Shown: in pieces, positions 1 to 7,308 of the stretch
How positions within the stretch are numbered: the first letter of the stretch is position 1
How the letters are laid out: each line of letters starts with the position of its first letter
Origin: DASYXT01 sp035934555
GTDB lineage: Bacteria; Verrucomicrobiota; Verrucomicrobiia; Limisphaerales; UBA8199
NCBI GenBank assembly: GCA_035934555.1
Contig: DASYXT010000023.1
Location: 1 to 8,900, forward strand
DNA: 8,900 bases
Reading direction: 5' to 3'
Notes under the pieces: generated by a model
What the model was told of the DNA's origin: nothing
What the model saw: only the letters and a program-made list of their open reading frames with translations
Database searches by the model: none
Translations under genes and position numbers: made by a program

Positions 1-117
1 GCCGAAAATATACTGGCTTTGCGCTGCATCCATGCCAGTCGCCGCCGGGATCAGTTCTGGAAGGAACGGCTCAATACTCAGGCTGCCAGCAACGATTGCC
101 TCAGCTTGGCGGCGTAG
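1..117 (+). CDS. C-terminal end of a gene cut by the window edge, possibly a transposase
   Basis: The frame is open from the first base and stops at a TAG at 115-117, giving 38 residues that begin AENILALRCIHASRRRDQFW and end in LSLAA. The pattern (A/G)-x-x-I-L-x-L-R followed some ten residues later by an aromatic F-W and a basic stretch is how I remember the C-termini of DDE transposases of the ISKra4-like type. This is recognition from memory of a very short piece, so the family is a guess. The start lies outside the window. Nothing after it is clearly a terminal inverted repeat, and the other end of any element would lie to the left. It could equally be the tail of an unrelated chromosomal gene. 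Confidence 0.4.
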   Translation, partial: AENILALRCIHASRRRDQFWKERLNTQAASNDCLSLAA

Positions 118-167
118 CCGAAGAATTCTGTCGTGCGCCCAGGTCGTGGAGCGTAGAGATTTGTAGT

Positions 168-196
168 TTGCCCTGAGCAATCGGCTTGCGCACAAT
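168..196 (+). promoter_or_regulatory. weak candidate promoter for the amidase operon
   Basis: TTGCCC at 168-173 and CACAAT at 191-196 are separated by 17 bases. Each matches 4 of 6 positions of the sigma70 consensus. If used, transcription would start about 203-206, almost on the GTG start codon of the amidase, giving a leaderless or nearly leaderless message. That would fit the lack of a ribosome binding site before this GTG. The matches are weak and could be chance. The rest of 118-205 shows nothing else I can support. Confidence 0.2.
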
Positions 197-205
197 GCCG
201 GGCCA

Positions 206-1453
206 GTGTCCCGTTGCCTAAAGACTCTGCTTTGGCTGGTGCTGATTGCGTTGGTGGGCTGCTCGAGTACGCCCCGGCGCAACACCAGGCATGTGCCGGA
301 CTGGGGACAGATGGCTACCGTTCCTCCAACAGCCAATCCGTCTCCCACCTCACCCGTGCCACCGGCAGCGCCCAACCCCCTGCCGGCGGTGCCGACGCTT
401 TCCCCTGCGAATACCCCCACCCCGTCCTGGGTGCCTTTGGCACAGTGGTGCCAAGCCAGTGGCCTGACGGCCCTGACGCGCATCACCGGAGGGCCCGCGC
501 CTTTATTTGAGTTGCGCACGGCTCACGGCGTGTTGCAGTTGCGGCCGGGCAGCCAGTTGATTCATTGGGATGGGCTGGAGCTGCACCTGGGTTTTGCGCC
601 GCAGTTCATCGAGGGCCGCCCCTACGTGTATTCACTCGACCTGGCGAAAACCATCGAACCATTAATTGAAGATGCGCCGCCGCTGACCACCAATCCGATC
701 ATTGTTATCGACCCCGGGCATGGGGGCGAAAACTCCGGCACCCGATGCGTGCTCGACGGCCGGTACGAAAAGGAGTTCACCTTGGATTGGGCCGACCGCC
801 TGGGCGCCCTGCTCACGGCTCGAGGATTCCAGGTTTATCTCACCCGCACCAATGATTCGGACCTGGCGCTTTCGAACCGGGTTGCGTTCGCCGCGCAGCA
901 CCATGCCGACGTGTTCCTCAGCCTCCATTTCAACTCGACCGCGCCCAGCGAGACCGAAAGCGGGCTGGAGACTTATTGCCTTACACCGGCGGGCCTGCCG
1001 TCAAATCTGATACGCGGGTTTGCCGACGAAACCAACCTTACCTTTCCCAATAATGCGTTCGACGCACAAAACCTCGAGCTCGCCTTACGCGTGCACCGGG
1101 CCCTGCTGGCCGTCAACGGCCACCGCGACCGCGGCGTGCGCCGGGCGCGTTTCCCTGGTGTTCTGCGCAATCAGGAGCGGCCCGCTATTCTGGTCGAAGG
1201 CGGCTATCTATCTAATCCCGATGAGGCTCGCCAGATTGAGGAGCCGTCTTACCGGCAAAAACTGGCCGAGGCGGTTGCCGATGCGATCAGCGAAGGCATC
1301 GGCCCGCGGGACGTGGCCACGGGGTCTGGCACTCGATTCAGAACGGCATCGCCAACCGAGCCGCCGGTCACAAACGAACCCGCGATGAGCGTCGGCCCAG
1401 GCCAGGCCACAACCAATTCCGAGGTCCAGTCCCACACCGCTGAAAGCCCTTGA
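206..1453 (+). CDS. lipoprotein N-acetylmuramoyl-L-alanine amidase (Amidase_3)
   Basis: This is a zinc-dependent hydrolase that cleaves the bond between N-acetylmuramic acid and L-alanine in peptidoglycan. It probably acts in the periplasm, anchored as a lipoprotein. The N-terminus is a hydrophobic signal ending in a lipobox-like LVGC with Cys19. A Pro/Thr/Ser-rich linker follows (about 30-75), then about residues 76-155, which resemble the stalk or copper-amine-oxidase N-terminal-like domain. The Amidase_3 domain runs from about 165 to 365. All expected zinc and catalytic residues are visible: His172 in DPGHGG, Glu188 in YEKEF, His241 in SLHFNS and Glu331 in VEGGYLSNP. A Thr/Ser/Pro-rich tail of about 50 residues ends the protein. 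The start is GTG at 206. An ATG at 195 is in another frame and stops after eight codons, and no Shine-Dalgarno is seen. It heads a cluster with the epimerase and the secreted hydrolase. The family is certain; the cellular role (division, recycling or remodelling) is not. Confidence 0.93.
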   Translation: MSRCLKTLLWLVLIALVGCSSTPRRNTRHVPDWGQMATVPPTANPSPTSPVPPAAPNPLPAVPTLSPANTPTPSWVPLAQWCQASGLTALTRITGGPAPLFELRTAHGVLQLRPGSQLIHWDGLELHLGFAPQFIEGRPYVYSLDLAKTIEPLIEDAPPLTTNPIIVIDPGHGGENSGTRCVLDGRYEKEFTLDWADRLGALLTARGFQVYLTRTNDSDLALSNRVAFAAQHHADVFLSLHFNSTAPSETESGLETYCLTPAGLPSNLIRGFADETNLTFPNNAFDAQNLELALRVHRALLAVNGHRDRGVRRARFPGVLRNQERPAILVEGGYLSNPDEARQIEEPSYRQKLAEAVADAISEGIGPRDVATGSGTRFRTASPTEPPVTNEPAMSVGPGQATTNSEVQSHTAESP

Positions 1454-1569
1454 GGAAGTCACGTTCCAATTCCGAGCATCGGAGCAACTCGCGCGCTCAG
1501 AGCCCGCAGAGAAATCCCCCCTCCCACCAGCAACCCTCAGCGGGGTCACAGAAATCCAAGGTCGCGCGC

Positions 1570-1573
1570 AGGA
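1570..1573 (+). promoter_or_regulatory. ribosome binding site supporting the GTG start at 1582
   Basis: AGGA lies 8 nt before GTG 1582, a normal Shine-Dalgarno distance. No such motif precedes the alternative TTG at 1450. Together with the family N-terminus this favours 1582 as the translation start of the epimerase gene. Confidence 0.4.
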
Positions 1574-1581
1574 CGGGACCT

Positions 1582-2592
1582 GTGACGCTGGTGACGGGCG
1601 GTGCCGGTTTCATCGGTTCGCATTTGGTCGAACGGATGCTGCGCGACGGGAAAAGCGTCGTCGTGCTGGATGACCTCTCGACCGGCAATCTGCAAAACCT
1701 CAGCGCCGTGCGGACGCACCCGCACTTGCGATTTCTACATGCGAAAATCTCGCAATGCCGCGAGTTGACCGAGGTGGTGGGCCGCGCCGAAACCATTTAT
1801 CATCTGGCGGCTGCGGTCGGGGTCGAGTTAGTGGTCAACTCGCCGATTCACGTCCTCGAGACGAATCTGCATGAAACCGAGGTATTGTTGCGCGCCGCGG
1901 CGCCGCACCGCGTACCGGTGCTCTTGACCTCGACTTCCGAGGTGTATGGGAAAAGCCAAAAGCCGGCTTTCAGTGAGGAGGACGACCTGCTGATCGGCCC
2001 GCCGCACCAGGCGCGCTGGAGTTATGCCTGCTCGAAACTGATGGACGAGTTCCTGGCGCTGGCCTATGCCACCGAACAAGGATTGCCAGTCATCATTGCC
2101 CGGCTCTTCAACACGGTGGGGCCGCGCCAGACCGGCCGTTACGGCATGGTGTTGCCTCGATTCATCGAGGCGGCCAAGACCAGCCAACCGTTGCGGGTCT
2201 ATGGCGATGGACAGCAAACCCGTTGCTTTTGTTACGTCAGCGACACCGTCGAGGCCCTGGTGCGCCTGCAGAATTGCCCCGCCGCATGGGGCAAGGTGTT
2301 TAACATCGGAGGCACGGAGGAAGTTGCCATCGGCGACCTCGCGCGGCTCGTCATCGAGATTCTCGGGTCGCATTCTCAGATACAGGTCGTCCCCTACAGC
2401 GAGGCGTACGCGCCGGGGTTCGATGATATGCGCCGCCGCAAACCAGTCGTGGACAAATTGGCGGCTGTGACCGGTTTCCGGCCAGCCGTTCCTTTGAAGG
2501 AAATCATCGAACAAACCGCTGCGAACCCCTCACCGCAACTTTCATACCCTTTATTTGCGACTCGAACGGACCGTTCATCCCACCCCTCATGA
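1582..2592 (+). CDS. NAD-dependent nucleotide-sugar epimerase/dehydratase (extended SDR)
   Basis: This is a cytoplasmic Rossmann-fold enzyme that should act on an NDP-sugar such as UDP-glucose, UDP-glucuronate or a dTDP-sugar. Counting from GTG 1582 (336 residues), TGGAGFIGSH gives the dinucleotide motif G6-G9-G12. D30/D31 end the second strand as expected for NAD preference. The catalytic set is S119 in STSEVYG with Y148-xxx-K152. LFNTVGPRQTGRYGMV and YGDGQQTRCFCYVSD are typical substrate-side motifs of the UDP-glucose 4-epimerase / UDP-glucuronate decarboxylase group; the exact reaction cannot be read from sequence. The frame stays open to a TTG at 1450 that overlaps the amidase stop as TTGA. 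The added 44 residues are Ser/Asn/Gln/Pro/Arg-rich and do not match the family. The 336-residue form starts exactly at the Rossmann strand and has an AGGA upstream, so I prefer it. The stop overlaps the next gene by 4 nt. It probably supplies a sugar for envelope glycans. Confidence 0.88.
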   Translation: MTLVTGGAGFIGSHLVERMLRDGKSVVVLDDLSTGNLQNLSAVRTHPHLRFLHAKISQCRELTEVVGRAETIYHLAAAVGVELVVNSPIHVLETNLHETEVLLRAAAPHRVPVLLTSTSEVYGKSQKPAFSEEDDLLIGPPHQARWSYACSKLMDEFLALAYATEQGLPVIIARLFNTVGPRQTGRYGMVLPRFIEAAKTSQPLRVYGDGQQTRCFCYVSDTVEALVRLQNCPAAWGKVFNIGGTEEVAIGDLARLVIEILGSHSQIQVVPYSEAYAPGFDDMRRRKPVVDKLAAVTGFRPAVPLKEIIEQTAANPSPQLSYPLFATRTDRSSHPS

Positions 2593-5225
2593 AAAACCGG
2601 CATCAACAAACCTGTAACTCTTCTGTCGTACTCCTGGCATTTCTGCTCGGCGGCCTGGGCACGACAATGAATGTTGCGACTGCTGCGGAAGCCGCGACCG
2701 CCGCTGGTGTTATACCCATGGGCGATGTGCTGGTGATTCATTCCCTCGGCCGGGCCGGGCGTTCGCCCGTCCACACCGATACCCTCGAGGCCCGGCTGGT
2801 GACTGGCTCGTGGGTGCGCCCGGTTGCTGGAGATACGGTGCCGGCGCCCGATGGTTCGAGCCGAAAGTGGGAACACGCGGTGGCTGATAAGAACGGTGTG
2901 TTGGCGGAAGGTGCTGCGCGTGGGGCTGCCTATGTTTACTGGCCCGTAGTGAGCGCAGTCCGGCAAGTGATGCTGTTGGAAGCTGCGGGAGATAACCTGG
3001 TGTATGTGAACGGCGAAATCCGCGTCGGGGATCCTTATGCCGCCGGGTACGTCCAATTGCCGGTCCTGCTGCAGCCAGGCACGAACGATTTTTTGTTCCA
3101 GGCTTCGCGAGGCGAATTGCGCGCCAAACTGGTTCCCGCGGCGGGACCGGTCGTGATCGCCCCCGGCGACCGCACCTTACCAGACCTGGTAACAGGCGAA
3201 ACCGAGCCGGTCTGGTGCGGGGTGGTGCTGCTGAACGCGACGACGAATTTTGCGCAGGTCTCGCTGCGAGCGCTCGCGAACCACTCACCCGAACACATCG
3301 TCACGATTCCACCTTTGGGCGCGCGCAAAGCGCCCTTTCTGTTCAATGTGCCGCGGGGGCTCGCCGCGGGGGCTGTGCCGGTTTCCGTTCGGGCGACGCT
3401 CCGCGGCGCGCCGCGCACCACCCCGGCCGAAGCCAGCATCGAATTGCGTGTCCGGCGACCGGACCAGACGTGCAAGCGGACCTTTATCAGCGCGATCGAC
3501 GACAGCGTGCAGTACTACGCCGTAAATCCGATGCCCGAACCGCCGAGCCCTTCGTCCCACAGCGCGCTTTTTCTTTCGCTGCACGGGGCGAGTGTCGAAG
3601 CCATCGGTCAAGCGGATGCCTATTCGCCTAAGCGTTGGGGCCCGATTGTTTGTCCCACCAACCGGCGCCCGTATGGGTTTGACTGGGAGGAATGGGGGCG
3701 GTGGGACGCACTCGAAGTGCTGGGCCTGGCCGAGGCTCGCTATCATCCCGACCCGACGCGCATTTACCTCACCGGCCATTCGATGGGTGGACACGGCACC
3801 TGGAATATAGGCGCATTGTTCCCCGACCTGTTTGCGGCCATCGGCCCCAGCGCCGGCTGGATCAGCTTCACCACTTACGTCTCCACCAATTCGCCTCAGG
3901 CGACCAATGCCATCGTTCAGATGCTACGCCGCGCTTCCTCTGCCAGCGAGACTCTGCTCATGGCCACCAATTTCCTCCAGGAAGGCGTGTACATCCTGCA
4001 CGGCGGGGCCGACGATAATGTGCCGGTCACCGAAGCGCGCCACATGAGCCGCGTGCTGGCGGGATTCCATCACGATTTTCAGTATCACGAGCAGCCCGGT
4101 GTGGGGCACTGGTGGGACATCTCGGATGAACCCGGCGCCGATTGCGTGGACTGGCCGCCCATGTTTGATTTCTTTGCGCACCATGTGATTCCGACCGATG
4201 CCAGCCTGCGGCGGGTGCAATTTGTGACGGTTAATCCCGCCGTGTCGGCCCGGGCGCACTGGGTGACGGTGCTGGCCCAGGAGCATTCGTTGGAGCCCAG
4301 CGTGGTGGACCTGCATTGCGATCCACTTAAACGCAGAGTGGGCGGCACAACCACAAACGTCGCGCGGCTGTGGCTGGAATTGCCATCCATGGCGCCGGGC
4401 GCTCCGGTGTTGCTCGATTTGGATGGGCAGAGAATTGAAAACATTCCCTGGCCGACGAATCACTTTGCGCCGCGAACCGGTCAGCGCGCAGAACGGCGGA
4501 TATCCTCGTCCGCAGCTCGCGCGCTCTCGTCCGCGCCGGCACCCGGGTTGCTGCTCGTGCGCCAGACCAACCAGTGGCGCCTGGCCGAATCGGTTCCGGT
4601 CACCGACAAGAATCCGCTTCGCTCCGGACCATTCCGCGAGGCTTTTCGCAACCACGTGCTCTTTGTCTATGGCACGCGAGGAACGCCGGAAGAAAACGCG
4701 TGGGCCTTGCGCAAAGCGCGCTTTGATGCCGAGACCTTTTGGTATCGCGGCAACGGTTCGATCACGCTGATGGCCGACCGCGATTATTTGAAGAATCAGG
4801 CAGGAATCGCCGGGCAACCCGATCGGCATGGCGGGGCGCAGGTTCCCAATGTGATCCTCTATGGCAACGCCGATAGCAACGCCGCCTGGCCCAGCCTGCT
4901 GGCCGCGAGCCCCGTCCAGGTGCAGCGTGGGCATGTGCGGATTGGTTCGGGCGAACTCTCCGGCAGCGACCTGGCTTGCCTGTTCCTGCGACCTAATCCG
5001 CACGACAACCATGCGCTGGTCGGCGTCGTCTCCGGGTCAGGCCTCGAGGGTTTGCGGCTCACCGAGCGCATTCCCTACTTTCTGTCCGGGGCGGGTTTTC
5101 CCGATTGCCTGGTGATGAGCGTCGATGCGCTCACCAAAGGCATGGCTGGCGTTCGCGTCGCAGGGTTCTTCGGGGTGGACTGGCAGGTCGCTGGCGGGGA
5201 CTTCGCGTGGCAGGAGCATCCCTGA
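2589..5225 (+). CDS. secreted prolyl-oligopeptidase-like serine hydrolase/esterase, multidomain
   Basis: An 878-residue exported alpha/beta hydrolase. The signal peptide covers about 1-32 (hydrophobic VVLLAFLLGGLG, candidate cleavage after ATA). A beta-rich N-terminal part (about 40-290) includes a stretch near 140-165 (VNGE, RVGDPY) like carbohydrate-binding or galactose-binding-like sandwiches. The hydrolase domain spans about 290-530. The oxyanion HG is at 332-333, the nucleophile Ser398 is in TGHSMGGHG, the acid is probably Asp475 in HGGADDNVP, and the base is His507 in GVGHWW. Residues about 530-878 form a large extra region with LFVYGTRGTPEENAW, ETFWYRGNG and LFLRPNPHDNHALVG; I recall similar tails in planctomycete and verrucomicrobial hydrolases but no assigned function. 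The ATG overlaps the epimerase stop as ATGA, with no Shine-Dalgarno, which suggests translational coupling. The intact triad predicts activity. Substrate could be a peptide, an acetylated polysaccharide or a polyester-like compound; sequence does not decide. Confidence 0.87.
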   Translation: MKNRHQQTCNSSVVLLAFLLGGLGTTMNVATAAEAATAAGVIPMGDVLVIHSLGRAGRSPVHTDTLEARLVTGSWVRPVAGDTVPAPDGSSRKWEHAVADKNGVLAEGAARGAAYVYWPVVSAVRQVMLLEAAGDNLVYVNGEIRVGDPYAAGYVQLPVLLQPGTNDFLFQASRGELRAKLVPAAGPVVIAPGDRTLPDLVTGETEPVWCGVVLLNATTNFAQVSLRALANHSPEHIVTIPPLGARKAPFLFNVPRGLAAGAVPVSVRATLRGAPRTTPAEASIELRVRRPDQTCKRTFISAIDDSVQYYAVNPMPEPPSPSSHSALFLSLHGASVEAIGQADAYSPKRWGPIVCPTNRRPYGFDWEEWGRWDALEVLGLAEARYHPDPTRIYLTGHSMGGHGTWNIGALFPDLFAAIGPSAGWISFTTYVSTNSPQATNAIVQMLRRASSASETLLMATNFLQEGVYILHGGADDNVPVTEARHMSRVLAGFHHDFQYHEQPGVGHWWDISDEPGADCVDWPPMFDFFAHHVIPTDASLRRVQFVTVNPAVSARAHWVTVLAQEHSLEPSVVDLHCDPLKRRVGGTTTNVARLWLELPSMAPGAPVLLDLDGQRIENIPWPTNHFAPRTGQRAERRISSSAARALSSAPAPGLLLVRQTNQWRLAESVPVTDKNPLRSGPFREAFRNHVLFVYGTRGTPEENAWALRKARFDAETFWYRGNGSITLMADRDYLKNQAGIAGQPDRHGGAQVPNVILYGNADSNAAWPSLLAASPVQVQRGHVRIGSGELSGSDLACLFLRPNPHDNHALVGVVSGSGLEGLRLTERIPYFLSGAGFPDCLVMSVDALTKGMAGVRVAGFFGVDWQVAGGDFAWQEHP

Positions 5226-5242
5226 GGATTTCCTCTTTCAGC

Positions 5243-5259
5243 TTTGGCCCCGGGCCAAA
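5243..5259. terminator. hairpin between convergent operons, candidate bidirectional terminator
   Basis: TTTGGCCC and GGGCCAAA form a perfect inverted repeat around one C; read as RNA this is a 7-bp stem with a 3-nt loop. It starts 18 nt after the stop of the secreted hydrolase and lies about 53 nt beyond the stop of the rhomboid gene on the other strand. The position suits a terminator shared by both convergent operons. No T-run follows on either side, so it is not a textbook intrinsic terminator. Confidence 0.4.
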
Positions 5260-5312
5260 TCCGCACGAACCACTCAACCGCCGCCGGCAAACCAAGGCCC
5301 CGCCTCTGCGCC

Positions 5313-6233
5313 TTAGCGCTTGCCCATCTTGTCGCGGGCAGCCTGCAGTATGCGCCGTTCGCGCTCGGTCAGGCTTTGGATGCCCTGGGCCGAGATCTTA
5401 TCCAGAATGGGATCCACTTCTTTGCTGAGAAACTCTTCGGGGGGCAGGTCCTCCGCGGCCGGTGGCTTGCTCCGTGCCCACGCGGCGGCGTTTCCCGACC
5501 TGACGCGCACCAGGCGGCGCGGCACCGGGCGGGGGCCGCGGCGCAGGCTGGGCCAATGCCACTGCCAGTGGATTGCGTAGCGGACGAACACAATACCGGT
5601 GAGGATGCCGCCCAGGTGCGCCGCATCCGCTATGTTCCCCATCGGGAAAAGAATCCCGAAAATGGCCAGCAACCCGCAGAACAGCAGCAGGAACTTGGCG
5701 CGCATGGTAAACGGGATGATGAAGAACAGCAGCAGCACTAGTTGCCGCTCGGGGAATAGCATCGCGAAGGCGGCCAGCAGGCCCAAAGCTCCGGCGGAGG
5801 CGCCGAGTGTCGGGCCGGCAAACCTCATCGCCCACTGCGATGTGCTGAAGAAATTGACCGCGAGCCCGCCGGCCAGTGTCTGCACCAAACCACCAATGGC
5901 GCCGCTGGCAAAATAAAGCGTCAGAAACCGCCGCACCCCGAGCGTCGCTTCGACCTCCCGGCCGAAGACGAAGATGGCCCAGCAATTGAACAGCAGGTGG
6001 AGCAACCCGGCGTGCATGAACTGGAAGGTCAGCAACTGCCATACGTATCCATGCGACAAGCCGTCCCAGCTCAACGCGAATTTGTCGCCCCAGGCAATGT
6101 GGCTGCCGGGCGGGTAACCATAAACAATGCATTCGCCCAAAAAAGCGACCACATTGGCGACCAGCAGGAGCATCGTCGCGGAGCGCTGCGTATCGAACGG
6201 CGAGCGCCGCATATAATAACGGTCTTCTAGCAT
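5313..6233 (-). CDS. rhomboid family intramembrane serine protease
   Basis: A polytopic inner-membrane protease that cuts transmembrane substrates within the bilayer. Six hydrophobic segments are visible, roughly at 19-38, 65-90, 103-123, 140-160, 165-195 and 203-220. The second carries the rhomboid HxxxxHxxxN pattern (His74, His79, Asn83). The catalytic serine is Ser146 in LGASAG and the catalytic histidine is His206 in DAAHLGG, so the Ser-His dyad is intact. After the last helix there is a basic stretch and a soluble C-terminal tail of about 70 residues (VDPILDKISAQGIQSLTERE) of the kind often seen at the end of bacterial rhomboids. The start ATG at 6233 gives MLEDRYYMRR; Met8 is an alternative with a weak AGAAGA upstream. 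The gene follows ApbE by 40 nt on the same strand and is probably the last gene of that operon. The natural substrate is unknown. Confidence 0.93.
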   Translation of the reverse strand: MLEDRYYMRRSPFDTQRSATMLLLVANVVAFLGECIVYGYPPGSHIAWGDKFALSWDGLSHGYVWQLLTFQFMHAGLLHLLFNCWAIFVFGREVEATLGVRRFLTLYFASGAIGGLVQTLAGGLAVNFFSTSQWAMRFAGPTLGASAGALGLLAAFAMLFPERQLVLLLFFIIPFTMRAKFLLLFCGLLAIFGILFPMGNIADAAHLGGILTGIVFVRYAIHWQWHWPSLRRGPRPVPRRLVRVRSGNAAAWARSKPPAAEDLPPEEFLSKEVDPILDKISAQGIQSLTERERRILQAARDKMGKR

Positions 6234-6273
6234 AACAGACTCAGGTTGAACCTAGTCGCGGAACGGATATTTT

Positions 6274-7290
6274 TCAACGCACAGTTGCAGCAACCGCAAT
6301 TCCCTGTGCCCTGGTAGCGCCAGAGTCTCTCACCACCAGCGTCCGCATTCCCGGGCGAAGCTGCGCCAGCGCGTCATGTCCCTCCAAACCCACCGTCAGC
6401 AACGCCGTCGAGAGCGCATCGGTTTGGGTTGCCGACGCGTGTGCCACTGCGGCCAGAATTGCTCGATCAGCCGGATAGCCGTCACGCGGATCTATAATAT
6501 GGCCGAACGTCCGCCCCCCAGTTTTGAAGAACTTGCCCCAAACGGCCGAGACCGACAGCGCTTCATCTTTCAAGGGCACAACGGCCAAAACTGGACCAGG
6601 GGCGGCGTTGTCTTCGCTGCCGCTTTGCAGTTTCAAGATGGTCGTGGCCGATGGGGGTGGCGTCCCGGTTCCGGTTTGGCCGGGTTCAATGGGCGCCGTG
6701 ATCGCCACGCCCCAACTGCCGGCGTTGGGTGGATGGCCAAGACCATAAACCGTGCTGGTGCCGCCATGGAGCAACGCGCTCTCGACACCGGCTTCGCGCA
6801 GCAGGTCCGCTGCCCGCTCGATGGCGTAGCCTTTGCCAATCGCGCCCAAATCAAGCATCACTCCGTGCCGCGCGAATCTCACGCTGAAACTGGCCGGATC
6901 GAGTTGAACCAAATGCATCCCGACGCAGGCGCGGGTTTCGGCCAGTTCCTCGGCGCCGGGCACGCGGCCCTGCCCGCCCAGGAATCCCCAGCAGCGCACC
7001 AGCGGCGCGATGGTGATGTCAAAGGCGCCCTCGGTCGCCTGGTGCAGGTCCCGCGCGCGAAGCAACAGTGCGAACACTTCGGGTGTGACGCGCACGGATT
7101 GGCCGGCTGCGCGGGCATTGACCTCGGAGATTTCGCTGCCCGGACGAAATAAGCTCAGCCGGTTTTCGAGGCGCTCGATTTCGGCGAGCGCCTCTTCACC
7201 GGCAGCGCGCAAAGCGACGGGGTCCTGCCCATGCAAGGCCACCTCGAACCGAGTGGCCATGGCATGGCAGGCGAGGGTGACAACGGGCAC
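6274..7290 (-). CDS. apbE: ApbE-type FAD:protein FMN transferase
   Basis: ApbE enzymes split FAD and attach FMN covalently to a Thr or Ser of target flavoproteins, using Mg2+ (family knowledge). The 338-residue product matches along its length: AMATRFEV at 10-17, SLFRPGSEISEVN at 46-58, FDITIAPLV at 90-98, LDLGAIGKGYA at 146-156, HIIDPRDGYP at 264-273 and TDALSTAL at 290-297, where Asp291 and Thr295 are the likely metal ligands. A Gly/Pro/Thr/Ser-rich insertion lies at about 203-235. The N-terminus goes almost straight into the conserved AMATRF motif with no signal peptide or lipobox. The frame cannot be extended, since an in-frame TGA lies seven codons upstream. Most characterised ApbE proteins are exported, so this is odd. 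The GTG start at 7290 has a good GGGAGAG 7 nt upstream. It lies 18 nt after the oxidoreductase gene in the same frame. The target flavoprotein is not evident here. Confidence 0.93.
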   Translation of the reverse strand: MPVVTLACHAMATRFEVALHGQDPVALRAAGEEALAEIERLENRLSLFRPGSEISEVNARAAGQSVRVTPEVFALLLRARDLHQATEGAFDITIAPLVRCWGFLGGQGRVPGAEELAETRACVGMHLVQLDPASFSVRFARHGVMLDLGAIGKGYAIERAADLLREAGVESALLHGGTSTVYGLGHPPNAGSWGVAITAPIEPGQTGTGTPPPSATTILKLQSGSEDNAAPGPVLAVVPLKDEALSVSAVWGKFFKTGGRTFGHIIDPRDGYPADRAILAAVAHASATQTDALSTALLTVGLEGHDALAQLRPGMRTLVVRDSGATRAQGIAVAATVR

Positions 7291-7297
7291 GACCCGG

Positions 7298-7304
7298 CTC
7301 TCCC
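7298..7304 (-). promoter_or_regulatory. ribosome binding site of the apbE gene
   Basis: On the - strand GGGAGAG sits 7 nt before the GTG at 7290, in the 18-nt gap after the oxidoreductase stop. It is the clearest Shine-Dalgarno in the window. It supports separate initiation of ApbE at GTG 7290 rather than at the internal ATG (residue 11). Confidence 0.55.
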
Positions 7305-7308
7305 GGCC

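Noticed and set aside
1440..1460. Programmed frameshift joining amidase and epimerase
   Set aside because: The frames are related by -1 at the junction, but no slippery heptamer is present. Both proteins are complete families with their own ends.
1828..2514. A 228-residue open frame on the - strand opposite the epimerase
   Set aside because: Antisense to a well supported SDR gene, no recognisable motifs, and composition typical of a shadow frame.
3924..5012. A 362-residue open frame on the - strand inside the secreted hydrolase gene
   Set aside because: It lies wholly opposite a gene with signal peptide, catalytic triad and conserved motifs. Its Arg/Gly/His-rich product shows no recognisable domain; long antisense frames are expected in GC-rich DNA.
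6243..6253. AGGTTGAACCT palindrome between apbE and the rhomboid gene
   Set aside because: Only 5-bp arms around one base, with no promoter-like sequence placed next to it; likely chance.
6376..7152. A 258-residue open frame on the + strand opposite apbE
   Set aside because: The ApbE motifs on the other strand span the region. The + product has no recognisable domain.
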